A DNA stretch of 38,648 nt, taken from positions 1 through 38,648 of the forward strand of contig JAFWZH010000275.1 of NCBI GenBank assembly GCA_017522515.1, in the 5' to 3' direction. The position numbers and the translations under genes are program-made. Under the pieces are notes generated by a model, which worked only from the letters and a program-made list of their open reading frames with translations, was not told the DNA's origin and did no database searches. This document shows, in pieces, positions 1 to 8,300 of the stretch (positions within the stretch are counted from its first letter, which is position 1; the number at the start of each line of letters is the position of its first letter). Origin of the DNA: Clostridia bacterium. Lineage in GTDB: Bacteria; Bacillota_A; Clostridia; UBA1212; UBA1255.

Positions 1-255
1 CTTCACAATAAGAAAGAAGTTGCAGAGTATATTTGCAAGAAAGGACTTGAAGGAGATGTATACATAACATATCCGGACGGCAGACCAATGCTTGATACTT
101 TTGGTATATACATAAATAAGATAGATGATATGGAATACCGAAGTGAGCTATTAAAGGAATTAATTCCGATGCAAATAAATCTCGAAAAGGATTATTTTCA
201 TGAAGATTATGAAGAAGATGAAAGCAATGAGAATTTAGAAATGGACTTAACTTAA
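1..255 (+). CDS. C-terminal end of an unidentified ICE protein (5' truncated)
   Basis: An open frame runs from the first base to a TAA at 253-255, giving 84 residues of a longer protein. It opens LHNKKEVAEYICKKG and ends in a strongly acidic tail (EDYEEDESNENLEMDLT). No motif or family was recognised. The stop lies 11 bases before the next gene, which has its own AGGAGG site, so this is likely the upstream member of the same operon. Because the start is outside the window, function cannot be inferred. Confidence 0.6.
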   Translation, partial: LHNKKEVAEYICKKGLEGDVYITYPDGRPMLDTFGIYINKIDDMEYRSELLKELIPMQINLEKDYFHEDYEEDESNENLEMDLT

Positions 256-266
256 CAGGAGGTAAA

Positions 267-557
267 ATGAACGAGTACCAGAGAAAACAAAAAGAAGCGG
301 TGGAGATAAAAAGAAATTATCCTGCCGGCGCAAGAATTGAACTTAATGAAATGATAGACACATATTCACCGGTCAAAGCAGGTATGAGAGGAACAGTAAG
401 GTTTGTAGATAGTATGGGACAAATCCATATGCAATGGGATGATGGCAGAACCCTTGCATTAATACCTGATGTAGACTCATTTAGAAAGTTGACTGAAGAA
501 GAAATAGAAGCAGAACTCCGAATGGAGCAAAGCACAATAAATAGTCAAGAAATGTAA
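267..557 (+). CDS. DUF4314 domain protein
   Basis: This 96-residue protein has the DUF4314 signature: a YPAGARIELNEM start to the domain, then GMRGTVRFVDSMGQIHMQWDDG, where the run is split here as GMRGTVRFVD and GQIHMQWDDG, then LALIPDVDSF. The domain looks like a small SH3-like beta barrel occupying residues about 18-75. Members are widespread as short accessory genes in Firmicute ICEs and phages; their biochemical role is unknown. AGGAGG at 257-262 sets the ATG start. The short acidic C-terminal tail is not conserved as far as I can judge. It sits directly upstream of the cytosine methyltransferase. Confidence 0.85.
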   Translation: MNEYQRKQKEAVEIKRNYPAGARIELNEMIDTYSPVKAGMRGTVRFVDSMGQIHMQWDDGRTLALIPDVDSFRKLTEEEIEAELRMEQSTINSQEM

Positions 558-598
558 AGGAGATGAATTAATAAAGGAAAGAAAAGGTCGGATGTCTT

Positions 599-1717
599 AT
601 GGCAATCCGATTTTTTGATATGTTTTCAGGCATAGGCGGTTTCAGAAGTGGTTTGGAAGTAGTGGGTGGCTTTCAATGCGTAGGACACTGTGAAATCGAT
701 AAATATGTCAATAAAGCATATAACGCAATTTATGAACCGAAAGGAGAAAAGTATTTTGAAGATGCAAGACAAATCAACCCAAGTGAGATGCCTGAATTCG
801 AGCTCCTATGTGCAGGCTTTCCTTGCCAAAGTTTCAGCATTGCTGGAAAAAGACTTGGATTTGCAGACGATGCAAGAGGAACTCTGTTCTTTGAGATTGC
901 CAGAATCGCTAAAGAGAGACGGCCTCCATTTCTATTATTGGAAAATGTCCCCGGATTGTTATCGCATGACGAAGGCAGGACATTTGAAACAATCCTCAAA
1001 GTGCTTGTTGAAATGGGGTATCATCTCGAATGGTGTGTGCATAACAGCAAATATTTTGGAGTCCCCCAACAACGCAAAAGGGTGTACATTGTCGGACATC
1101 TTGATTCAAGAGGTGCCGGAAAAGTATTTCCTATCGAGGGCAGCAATGGAGAAAATCTTGTACAACTCATTCCCGGACCACAAGGACAACGAGTATACCA
1201 AACAGACGGAATTGCTTGTACCCAAACAGCAGGTGCAGGCGGATGGGGCGGAAAAACAGGATTGTACTTTATAGACATGAATTCACCACCGATGTTTACG
1301 GAGGTAGCAAGATGTATAACGACAAGACAAGATTCTGGAGTAGGTAATAGAAAAGCAGAACATTCCGCAGTATTTGTTGAAGAACCAAGAGCTGTTCTAA
1401 CACCTGATAAAGAGAAGGTGCGTCAAAACGGTAGAAGAATCAAAGAACCAAATGAAGAAATGTTCACGATAACCGTGCAAGATCGCCATGGGGTTTTTCA
1501 TAAGGGCAGAATACGAAAACTTATGCCCATAGAATGTTGGCGATTGCAAGGTTTTGCGGACGAACAATTCTATAAAGCACAAAGTACGGGATTGAAAGAC
1601 GGACATTTGTACAAAATGGCAGGCAATGCAGTAAGCGTTCCTGTCATTTCTGCTATAGGAGAGAAAATTAAAAGAATATATGAAGAATTAAAAGAAACAA
1701 AAGGAGAAAAACTATGA
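599..1717 (+). CDS. dcm: DNA (cytosine-5-)-methyltransferase, Dcm family
   Basis: Transfers a methyl group from S-adenosylmethionine to C5 of cytosine. The 372-residue protein shows the family motifs in order: motif I FDMFSGIGGFRSGLE (residues 6-20), motif IV PCQSFS with nucleophile Cys76, motif VI ENV (115-117), motif VIII QQRKRVYIVG, motif IX in KLMPIECWRLQGF, and motif X MAGNAVSVPV. The recognition region lies at about 180-310. No restriction endonuclease is adjacent, so it is an orphan methyltransferase, probably protecting ICE DNA on arrival in a new host. The ATG at 599 follows only a weak AAAGG-type site. It overlaps the next gene by ATGA. Target sequence cannot be read from the protein. 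Confidence 0.93.
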   Translation: MAIRFFDMFSGIGGFRSGLEVVGGFQCVGHCEIDKYVNKAYNAIYEPKGEKYFEDARQINPSEMPEFELLCAGFPCQSFSIAGKRLGFADDARGTLFFEIARIAKERRPPFLLLENVPGLLSHDEGRTFETILKVLVEMGYHLEWCVHNSKYFGVPQQRKRVYIVGHLDSRGAGKVFPIEGSNGENLVQLIPGPQGQRVYQTDGIACTQTAGAGGWGGKTGLYFIDMNSPPMFTEVARCITTRQDSGVGNRKAEHSAVFVEEPRAVLTPDKEKVRQNGRRIKEPNEEMFTITVQDRHGVFHKGRIRKLMPIECWRLQGFADEQFYKAQSTGLKDGHLYKMAGNAVSVPVISAIGEKIKRIYEELKETKGEKL

Positions 1718-2295
1718 GCATAACAGAGATTAAGTTTAATGATTTGCCTAAAATGAGAAAACAGGAAGGTCTCGTTATTCAAGGCTGCGGTGGTGATTTA
1801 AAGGAATGGCAAGACGGAATCAATGAATTGCTTACACAAGATAATATTTTGCTTGATGGAACCAAGTTTGAAGATTGCTATTTCTTTAAAAACGAAGATA
1901 TCACATGTTTGTTGTTTCCGTTTAAGGAAGGTATAAAGTTTGATGTTAGCAGACTTGCTATGTGGAGAATTGCAAGTTATGGAGATTTGCACGGCAAATG
2001 GCTTTCTGATTATATTGACCAAAATTTTGATAATTTGGAAATGAACGAAGAAAAACCGAATTGCCCACTAATAGGCGAAGACGGAAACATTTTCAATTTA
2101 ATGGGAATTGCAGTAAGAACGCTTAATGAAAACGGTATGTGCGATAAATCAAAAGAAATGTTTGAAAAGATAACTGCCGGAGCTAAAAGCTATGAAGAAG
2201 CGTTGGGCATAATTGGAGAATATGTCAATATAACATCAAAATACGATGATGAAACAGAAGATTTGGATGAAGGGATTGATTTGAGAAATGATTGA
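1714..2295 (+). CDS. ICE-associated hypothetical protein
   Basis: This 193-residue protein has no named domain that I can assign with confidence. The N-terminal part (LPKMRKQEGLVIQGCGG, FEDCYFFKNED, LAMWRIASYGDLHGKWLSDY) and the middle part (CPLIGEDGNIFNLMGIAVRT ... SYEEALGIIGEYV) resemble two blocks that recur in proteins of Clostridial ICEs, often near methyltransferase genes. The C-terminus is acidic. Its start overlaps the methyltransferase stop (ATGA at 1714-1717), which implies translational coupling. No enzymatic motif is visible; a small-molecule or protein-binding accessory role is possible but unproven. Confidence 0.7.
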   Translation: MSITEIKFNDLPKMRKQEGLVIQGCGGDLKEWQDGINELLTQDNILLDGTKFEDCYFFKNEDITCLLFPFKEGIKFDVSRLAMWRIASYGDLHGKWLSDYIDQNFDNLEMNEEKPNCPLIGEDGNIFNLMGIAVRTLNENGMCDKSKEMFEKITAGAKSYEEALGIIGEYVNITSKYDDETEDLDEGIDLRND

Positions 2296-2446
2296 ATTTT
2301 TATGTTTTTTAACAGGTTTTTTGCTTGGTGGTTTTGTGGGAACGGCGTTGCTTTGTTGTTTTCAAATCAACAGGATAAATAAATACGAAGCCGAAATACA
2401 AAAAATAAAAGAAGAAAAAGCGGAATTGACTAAACAAAAAGGTTAA
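2288..2446 (+). CDS. DUF3789-like small membrane protein
   Basis: A 52-residue gene. The product starts MIEFLCFLTGFLLGGFVGT, forming one hydrophobic helix (residues about 3-25), followed by a charged coiled segment rich in Lys and Glu. The size and the LTGFLLGGFVG pattern fit the DUF3789 family, common in Clostridial mobile elements and of unknown role. The start overlaps the preceding stop by eight bases. The stop codon lies inside the 3' part of an intrinsic terminator, so the operon seems to end here. Confidence 0.7.
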   Translation: MIEFLCFLTGFLLGGFVGTALLCCFQINRINKYEAEIQKIKEEKAELTKQKG

Positions 2447-2458
2447 TTCCGCTTTTTT
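2420..2458 (+). terminator. Intrinsic terminator overlapping the DUF3789-like gene
   Basis: GCGGAATT (2420-2427) pairs with AATTCCGC (2445-2452). The stem can extend inward with a G-T, an A-T and a C-G pair. Six T residues follow at 2453-2458. The hairpin encodes the last residues of the small membrane protein, an economical overlap. Confidence 0.8.
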
Positions 2459-2469
2459 GATGAAAAGAG

Positions 2470-3444
2470 GTGACAGATATAAAAACACCTGTATCGAGAG
2501 TAGGAAATAAGTCATCAATATTAAATATATTGTATGCAGTATTTCCGCTGAAATATGGAAGATTTGTAGATGTATTCGGTGGGTCGGGAAGTGTTTTGTT
2601 AGGCAAACCCGAAGTACATCCGTTTGAAGTATACAATGATTTTGACAGAAATCTTGTAAACTTGTTTCATTGTATGAAAGAACGAACAATGGCAGTAATT
2701 AGGGAACTTGGTTTTTGTAATTTGAATTCAAGAGAAGATTTTATAGCCATAAAAAAGTTTTTTGAATACGGAGAGTTTGATGACAAATATTTAAATGAAG
2801 AATTGGAACTTACACAGAGAATAATATTGCCACCACAAGCGGCAGAACTTCAAGAAATCAGAACAAGAATAACAACTGATTACGATGTAAGAAGAGCAGC
2901 AATGTTTTTGAAACTGTTAAGGTATAGCTATTCGAGTGGATGTAAATCATTTGCATCACAGCCATTTGACATCAGAAAACTGTTTGATTTAATCAAAGAG
3001 TTAGAAAACAGAATGGCAAATGTAGTAGTTGAAAATCAGGATTTTGAAATATTGATCAAACACTATGACAGAGAAGATACTTTATTCTATCTGGACCCAC
3101 CATATTTTTTTACGGAAGATATGTACGCTGTTGAATTTGGCAGAGATGATCATGTGCGATTGAGGGATACATTAAAAAACATAAAAGGCAAGTTTTTGTT
3201 GTCATATAATGACTGTTCTGAAGTGAGAGATTTGTACGAAGATTATTCTATGCTCGATTTTACGAGAGTACATACAATGGCACAAAGGTATGAAGCCGGA
3301 AAAGAGTTTAAAGAATTACTAATCGGCAATTATGACCTATATGAAAGAGAAAAGAATAAACCACAACAGCTTTCGCTTTTTGAAGCGAATGACTACGAAA
3401 AAATATTAAAGGAGAGTATAGTAAAATGCAAGATACGCAGATAA
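2470..3444 (+). CDS. Dam-like DNA N6-adenine methyltransferase (D12 class)
   Basis: Methylates adenine N6 using S-adenosylmethionine. The 324-residue protein has SRVGNKSSIL near the N-terminus (cofactor motif X region), FVDVFGGSGSV (residues 32-42, motif I) and the catalytic DPPY at 209-212. This order and size fit the D12/Dam family. It is again an orphan, without a restriction partner. The annotated start is GTG at 2470, with AAGAGG immediately before it and so no proper spacing; the better-spaced codon is ATA at 2479, making the true start uncertain. Its 3' end overlaps the AbrB-like gene by 19 bases. It lies just after a terminator, so it probably begins a new transcription unit. Confidence 0.9.
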   Translation: MTDIKTPVSRVGNKSSILNILYAVFPLKYGRFVDVFGGSGSVLLGKPEVHPFEVYNDFDRNLVNLFHCMKERTMAVIRELGFCNLNSREDFIAIKKFFEYGEFDDKYLNEELELTQRIILPPQAAELQEIRTRITTDYDVRRAAMFLKLLRYSYSSGCKSFASQPFDIRKLFDLIKELENRMANVVVENQDFEILIKHYDREDTLFYLDPPYFFTEDMYAVEFGRDDHVRLRDTLKNIKGKFLLSYNDCSEVRDLYEDYSMLDFTRVHTMAQRYEAGKEFKELLIGNYDLYEREKNKPQQLSLFEANDYEKILKESIVKCKIRR

Positions 3445-3725
3445 GAAAAGTTTATAGGATATTAGGTAAAAAAGGAAGGACAACCATTCCGTATGCAATA
3501 AGAAAGAAGCTTGGCATTACATATAATGACTTGTTGTCATTTGAGGAAGGCGAGGATGGTAAAACTGTAATAATCAAAAAAGAAAAAGTATGTAATGGAT
3601 GCAAGGACAAACAGCCAAAAGAAGAAGTTACACTTTTTGAGTTTTTGAACAGTTTAACCCCTAAACAACAAAAAGCAGCACTTGTACATTTGTCTGTAAA
3701 ATGCACGGAAGAAAAAGGAGTTTGA
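3426..3725 (+). CDS. AbrB/MazE/SpoVT-type DNA-binding regulator
   Basis: This 99-residue protein begins with a swapped-hairpin AbrB domain: VYRILGKKGRTTIPYAIRKK, then LGITYNDLLSFEEGEDGKTVIIKKEK (residues about 5-50). The G-R-x-T-I-P-x-x-I-R-x-x-L-G pattern is diagnostic. A CxxC pair (CNGC) follows, then a helical tail (LFEFLNSLTPKQQKAALVHL) that may mediate oligomerisation. Such proteins are dimeric transcription regulators or antitoxin-like factors. No toxin gene is adjacent, so a regulator of the surrounding operon is more likely. The start lies inside the Dam-like gene, after a GGAGA site. Confidence 0.85.
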   Translation: MQDTQIRKVYRILGKKGRTTIPYAIRKKLGITYNDLLSFEEGEDGKTVIIKKEKVCNGCKDKQPKEEVTLFEFLNSLTPKQQKAALVHLSVKCTEEKGV

Positions 3726-3726
3726 T

Positions 3727-4101
3727 ATGGAAGATAAATTGAGAATCGTTAAAGTAGAACCTAACAAACCGGCATATGTCACAGAAATAGAAAACACGCT
3801 TGAAGCAGAGCAAGAAGCGGTGGGCGGCTTAATTGAACTGATATATAACGGAGATGGGACATTTATTGTTTGCAATGATGAAGGCAAATTGACAGGAATG
3901 GAAGGCAATAGAATATTAGAAAACGGGTCGGTGATAGCCGGTCCGTTTTTTGTTGTGGGAGATACGGGTGAAGATTTTAGATCATTAACTGATGAGGAAG
4001 TTGAAAAGTATATGCAAAAGTTTGCAGAACCGCAAGAAATAAGTCAAGAACAAGTTGAAGAAGACACAGGTTTTTATTTTATAACATTTGGAGGTATTTA
4101 A
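3727..4101 (+). CDS. DUF3846 domain protein
   Basis: The 124-residue protein matches the DUF3846 pattern: LRIVKVEPNKPAYVTEIENT, AVGGLIELIY, then CNDEGKL, NRIL and VIAGPFFVVG. Proteins of this family are short accessory genes of ICEs and phages. Function is unknown; a nucleic-acid or inhibitor role has not been shown. It starts one base after the AbrB-like stop, with the AAAAGGAG site inside that gene, and ends one base before the SpoVG-like ATG. The four-gene run from the Dam-like gene onward is therefore one operon. Confidence 0.85.
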   Translation: MEDKLRIVKVEPNKPAYVTEIENTLEAEQEAVGGLIELIYNGDGTFIVCNDEGKLTGMEGNRILENGSVIAGPFFVVGDTGEDFRSLTDEEVEKYMQKFAEPQEISQEQVEEDTGFYFITFGGI

Positions 4102-4102
4102 G

Positions 4103-4456
4103 ATGAATAATAAGGTAAAATTTAAAGCAAATATTGATAGGATGTTTGACAATCCACAAAGTACATTAAAAGCAATTGCAAGCGTAACTGTTGAAAACGC
4201 AATAGCAATACATGGCATTAAGTTGTGTAAACAAGGCGATGAATTTCGTATATATATGCCGCAGAACAGCTATATGAAAAACGGAGAGAAAAAGTACGAA
4301 GACTATGTTCATCCGATAACAAGGGAGGCAAGGTTTGACTTAGACAATGCAGTTATATATGCATATGAACAAAGGTTGCACATGAGAGAAGACCAAGAAT
4401 ATATAGATTTGGAAGATGAAGAAGAACCTGAACCCGTAATGGAACAGACTATGTAA
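4103..4456 (+). CDS. SpoVG-family protein
   Basis: About 117 residues. The core (STLKAIASVTVENAIAIHGI, EFRIYMPQN, YEDYVHPITREARFDLDNAV, IYAYEQ) follows the SpoVG fold: an alternating beta sheet with a C-terminal helix. SpoVG is a site-specific DNA- or RNA-binding regulator in Firmicutes; ICE copies are common and may tune element or host gene expression. I place the start at ATG 4103, eight bases after GGAGG (4090-4094), rather than the upstream in-frame TTG at 4088. The tail is strongly acidic (LEDEEEPEPVM). Confidence 0.8.
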   Translation: MNNKVKFKANIDRMFDNPQSTLKAIASVTVENAIAIHGIKLCKQGDEFRIYMPQNSYMKNGEKKYEDYVHPITREARFDLDNAVIYAYEQRLHMREDQEYIDLEDEEEPEPVMEQTM

Positions 4457-4514
4457 AAATATTGCTGGACTTTTAGTAAAAAAATATATATTCTTATTTG
4501 CGAGGTGAATAAGA

Positions 4515-5270
4515 ATGGCGAGCTGGAAAAAAACAGCAAGCATCTTGTTAATAGTGATGATAATATTAGTAACAGGATGTGTAAAAAAGAATAATACTAA
4601 AAGTCCGGCAACAGAGTCTGCAAAAAACGAAGTTGAGGTTTCTGTTAGTACGCAAAAAGTTCCATCAAAAAGTACGCCAAGCCTTGCACCTACCGAATCG
4701 ATTAAGAGTGAGAATCCAACGCAAGAACCGAGCAGCGTAGTGTCTACTGCGACAGCAACACCGAGTGCAACACAAGCTGTTGTTACATCAAATTCTACGC
4801 TTGTGCCAAGCGTTAATCCAACTCAGACGGCAGCACCTACGGCAAAACCCACAGTTAAGCCGACAGTAGCACCGAAAACCACAGCCCCGACTGTGAAGCC
4901 GACGGCAAAACCGACAGCAACAGTAAAGCCTACAGCGAAGCCGACACCCACGCCTACAGCAAAGCCAACTGTAGCACCGTATGACGATGCAAAGGCGCAG
5001 TATTGGGTTGATTTTGCTAAAGATTATGCGTTGAGCATAGGACTTGAATTAGTTTCTGATTGCACCGGTTGTTGGGACACACCCGAAGTAGTTTATGCAA
5101 AAAGAACGCAGTCGAAGATAGAAAAGAATTTAATTAGCCGAATTGACTACTACAAAGAAGTAGGTGTCAAATATGTATGGGTATGGTATGAAAAATATGA
5201 TAGCGAGTATGCACCCACAGCAGATGCCTATCAAATATATATCGGATATGGTGGATTAAACGAAAACTAA
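4515..5270 (+). CDS. Secreted lipoprotein with Thr/Pro/Lys-rich stalk
   Basis: 251 residues. The signal peptide ends in the lipobox LVTGC, with Cys22 as the lipidated residue, so the protein is anchored to the outer face of the membrane. A long low-complexity stalk (residues about 30-155) consists of degenerate PTAKPTVKPT-type repeats and should be extended and wall-spanning. The C-terminal domain (about 156-251) contains DCTGCWDTPEVVYAKR and YYKEVGVKYVWVWYEKYDSEY; I do not recognise it. GAGGTG eight bases before ATG sets the start. It is separated from the pilus genes by a terminator, but its position at the head of the surface module suggests a role in cell contact or in exclusion of other donors, which is inference. 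Confidence 0.8.
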   Translation: MASWKKTASILLIVMIILVTGCVKKNNTKSPATESAKNEVEVSVSTQKVPSKSTPSLAPTESIKSENPTQEPSSVVSTATATPSATQAVVTSNSTLVPSVNPTQTAAPTAKPTVKPTVAPKTTAPTVKPTAKPTATVKPTAKPTPTPTAKPTVAPYDDAKAQYWVDFAKDYALSIGLELVSDCTGCWDTPEVVYAKRTQSKIEKNLISRIDYYKEVGVKYVWVWYEKYDSEYAPTADAYQIYIGYGGLNEN

Positions 5271-5308
5271 ATAACACAACACATTAATCTTAAAGATTGA
5301 TAAATAAG

Positions 5309-5344
5309 CAGCATTTAAAAGAAATTTTAAGTGCTGTTTTTTTA
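5309..5344 (+). terminator. Intrinsic terminator after the lipoprotein gene
   Basis: CAGCATTTAAAA pairs with TTTTAAGTGCTG around a GAAA loop, with one T-G wobble, and is followed by seven or more T residues. It separates the lipoprotein gene from the pilus module. Confidence 0.85.
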
Positions 5345-5376
5345 TACACAAATTTAATTCAGAAAGGATTGATAAA

Positions 5377-8300
5377 ATGAAAAAATGTTTAAAAAGAAGC
5401 GTTGTGTTGCTTCTTTTGCTGACATTGTGTTTAACCGCAATAAATGCCATAAACACTACCCCTGCCGAAGCTGCAGCAAATGAGATAATGGTATTCCAAT
5501 ATCCACGACCTGCAGATAACAATAAAAATAATTGGGGCAAAGAAGCTATGTCATTTATGGGCGGTTGGTCACAAAGGGCTGCAGATAACTTTGCAATCTA
5601 CAGCAATGACTACTCCGGCAAGATATATTACTGTATCGAACCGGGTGAGTATATCAAAACCGGCGATTCGTATGTTGAAAAAGGCGAAGCGTATTGGGAT
5701 GAATTTCCTGATAACAGCACCATTGACAGCGATAAAATTAAGCTGCACATCGGACGAATATTCCAATACGGATATATCGGCACGATTAATATTAATTGGA
5801 CTTCTCAAAACGATGCCGACACATTGGGTAATGTAATCGCAACGCAGATACTGATATGGGAAGTGGTTGTAGGCGAGCGTGACAGCGAATTTAACCACGT
5901 TGCTCCCGGTGCTTCATACGATGCCGTATTAGACATAGTATCACCGAACCACCCAGTATATAGTCAAATAATGAAACAATATAACCGTATAGTAAACGCA
6001 ATGCAAGCACATTTGGATTCACCGAGCTTTATGGCAGAAGCTAAATCACAAGCTCAAACAGTGGAGCTTAAATGGAACGGCACAGAATATTCAGCAAGCC
6101 TTACAGACACTAACAACGTGCTTTCAAACTTTGATATTAAACCGGACAACAGCAATGTAACGCTTGAAAAAAGCGGTAATAAGCTATTGATTAAATCAAA
6201 GGTGGCTGTAAAAGATGTGACACTTACAGCAAACAGAACGCTAAAGAGAAGCGGACTAATTACATGGGCCTCATCAACGAGGCAAGACCTTACAAAACCA
6301 TATTCAGCCGAGGTATCAGACCCGTTGCAAGCATTTATAAAACTAAAGACACAGCAAACCGGCAGTATCAATGGTATAAAGGTTGATACAAATGGAAATC
6401 CGCTTGCCGGTGCTGAAATCGGACTGTTTTATGGCAGCGAAACAAACTTAATTGCAAAAGAAGCAATAAAGGTATTAACAACCGGTGCAGACGGAGTATT
6501 TGAGTTTGATAATATTGCCTATGGCAAATATATTGTAAAAGAGCTTACAGCTCCGAACAACTATAAGCTTGACGATACAGCATATAAGGTTGAGATAAGC
6601 GAGAACCAAAAGCTCGTTGAGCTTGAGATAGTAAATGAGGCAAAACCACATGAGCTTGTGATATTAAAAGTAGATGAAAATAACAAACCGATTTTTGGTG
6701 TTGTTTTTTTAGTAGAGCGGTCATTTGACGGCAATATGTGGACAGAAACAGACCAAATAACAACCGATGAAACGGGCAAGGCATATATAAAAGATTTAAT
6801 ACCCGAAATGTACTGTAAAGTAACAGAAATACAAACTCAGGATGGGTATACACTTTTAACGGAGCCAATTTTTGAAGATAAAATAACGACAAAAGACGAT
6901 CCCGTGATAACAATAAAAGCAATAAATACCTATGAATTTGAATTACCTCCAACCGGCGGTAATTCTTTTTTATATATTCCAATTGTTCTCAGTTTAATTA
7001 TGGGAGCAACAGTAACAATTTATTATTTAATTAAAGAAGAAAGAGGTAAAAATATGAAGAAATTTTTAGTAGTAATTATGGCACTTGTAATGTGCTTTAC
7101 AACAATAACAACAGCATTTGCAGCAGATGTAAATAATGCAACAATTGATAAAAATAAGACATGTTCACTTACAATCAATAAATATGCATATGAAGTAAAA
7201 GAAATTAATGCAATTGAAGGTGTTGAATTTACAATTCTTAACGTTGCAGAAATAGTCACTTTTAAAGACAACAATGTAGTACAGCTTTTATATGGCTTTG
7301 ACAAAGAAAGCTCTGCAGAACTATTAAGTGCAATAAACCTAGCAAACGGAGAAGGTAGATATACACAGGCAGATAATATCAATGCAAGCAAATATTATTA
7401 CCAACAAAGCATCGTTAGTAAAGCGATGGCAGATGCACTTTTGGATAATGAAATAAAGGTGAAAAACGCATTGGAAAGTTATATTTCTAAAAATACCAAT
7501 GCACAAAAAATGCCACTTACAAATGAAAAAGGAAAATCTGTAGAAACAGGACTTAATATAGGCTTGTATCTTGTGGTAGAAACAAAAGTACCAGAGAATG
7601 TAATCGATACTACAAACCCATTCTTTGTTTCACTTCCTATGACAGTAAACGGTGATACTTGGAACTATGATGTAGTTGTCTATCCTAAAAATGAAACAGG
7701 CAATCCGACTTTGGAAAAAGAGGTCAAAGAATCACAATCAAGCACAGGAAAAACATCAGAATATGGTTCTTACGCAACAGCATCAGCCGGAGATATTGTA
7801 GAATACAAGATACAATCAACACTTCCTGTTGTAAAATCAAATGCAACATTTTTAACAGAGTATTGTTTTGTGGATACACTTTCAGAAGGTATTAGCTATA
7901 TAGAAAATGAGATTGTGTTTGAAATATACAGTGATGCAGCATGTAATAGTAAGGTGGCTGATTGGACAGAAGATAAGAGCTTATTTACTGTTACTTATGA
8001 AAACAATGTAATGAAAATAAATATTTCGCAAAAAGGACTTGCAGAGATAAACAGCAAATATTCCGAACACACAATCTTGATAAAGTATAGCGCGAAAGTA
8101 AATTCAGATGAATCGCTGATTCTTGGCGAAAGCGGAAATTCCAATAAGGTTAAACTTACATGGAGAAGAACATCGGAAAATTATTATGACACACTTGAAG
8201 ATAGAGCAATAGTATATAGCTTTGGAATTAACATTACAAAACACTTTTCAGATAAGACAGATAAAGAAGCGTATGAATCAGGCTTGTATGATAAAGTTGA

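Noticed and set aside
690..1274. A 194-codon open frame overlapping the cytosine methyltransferase
   Set aside because: It lies in another frame of a well-supported enzyme, has no ribosome site and shows no recognisable domain.
4800..4980. Short tandem DNA repeats as a possible CRISPR or VNTR array
   Set aside because: They encode the Thr/Pro/Lys stalk of the lipoprotein and have no unique spacers.
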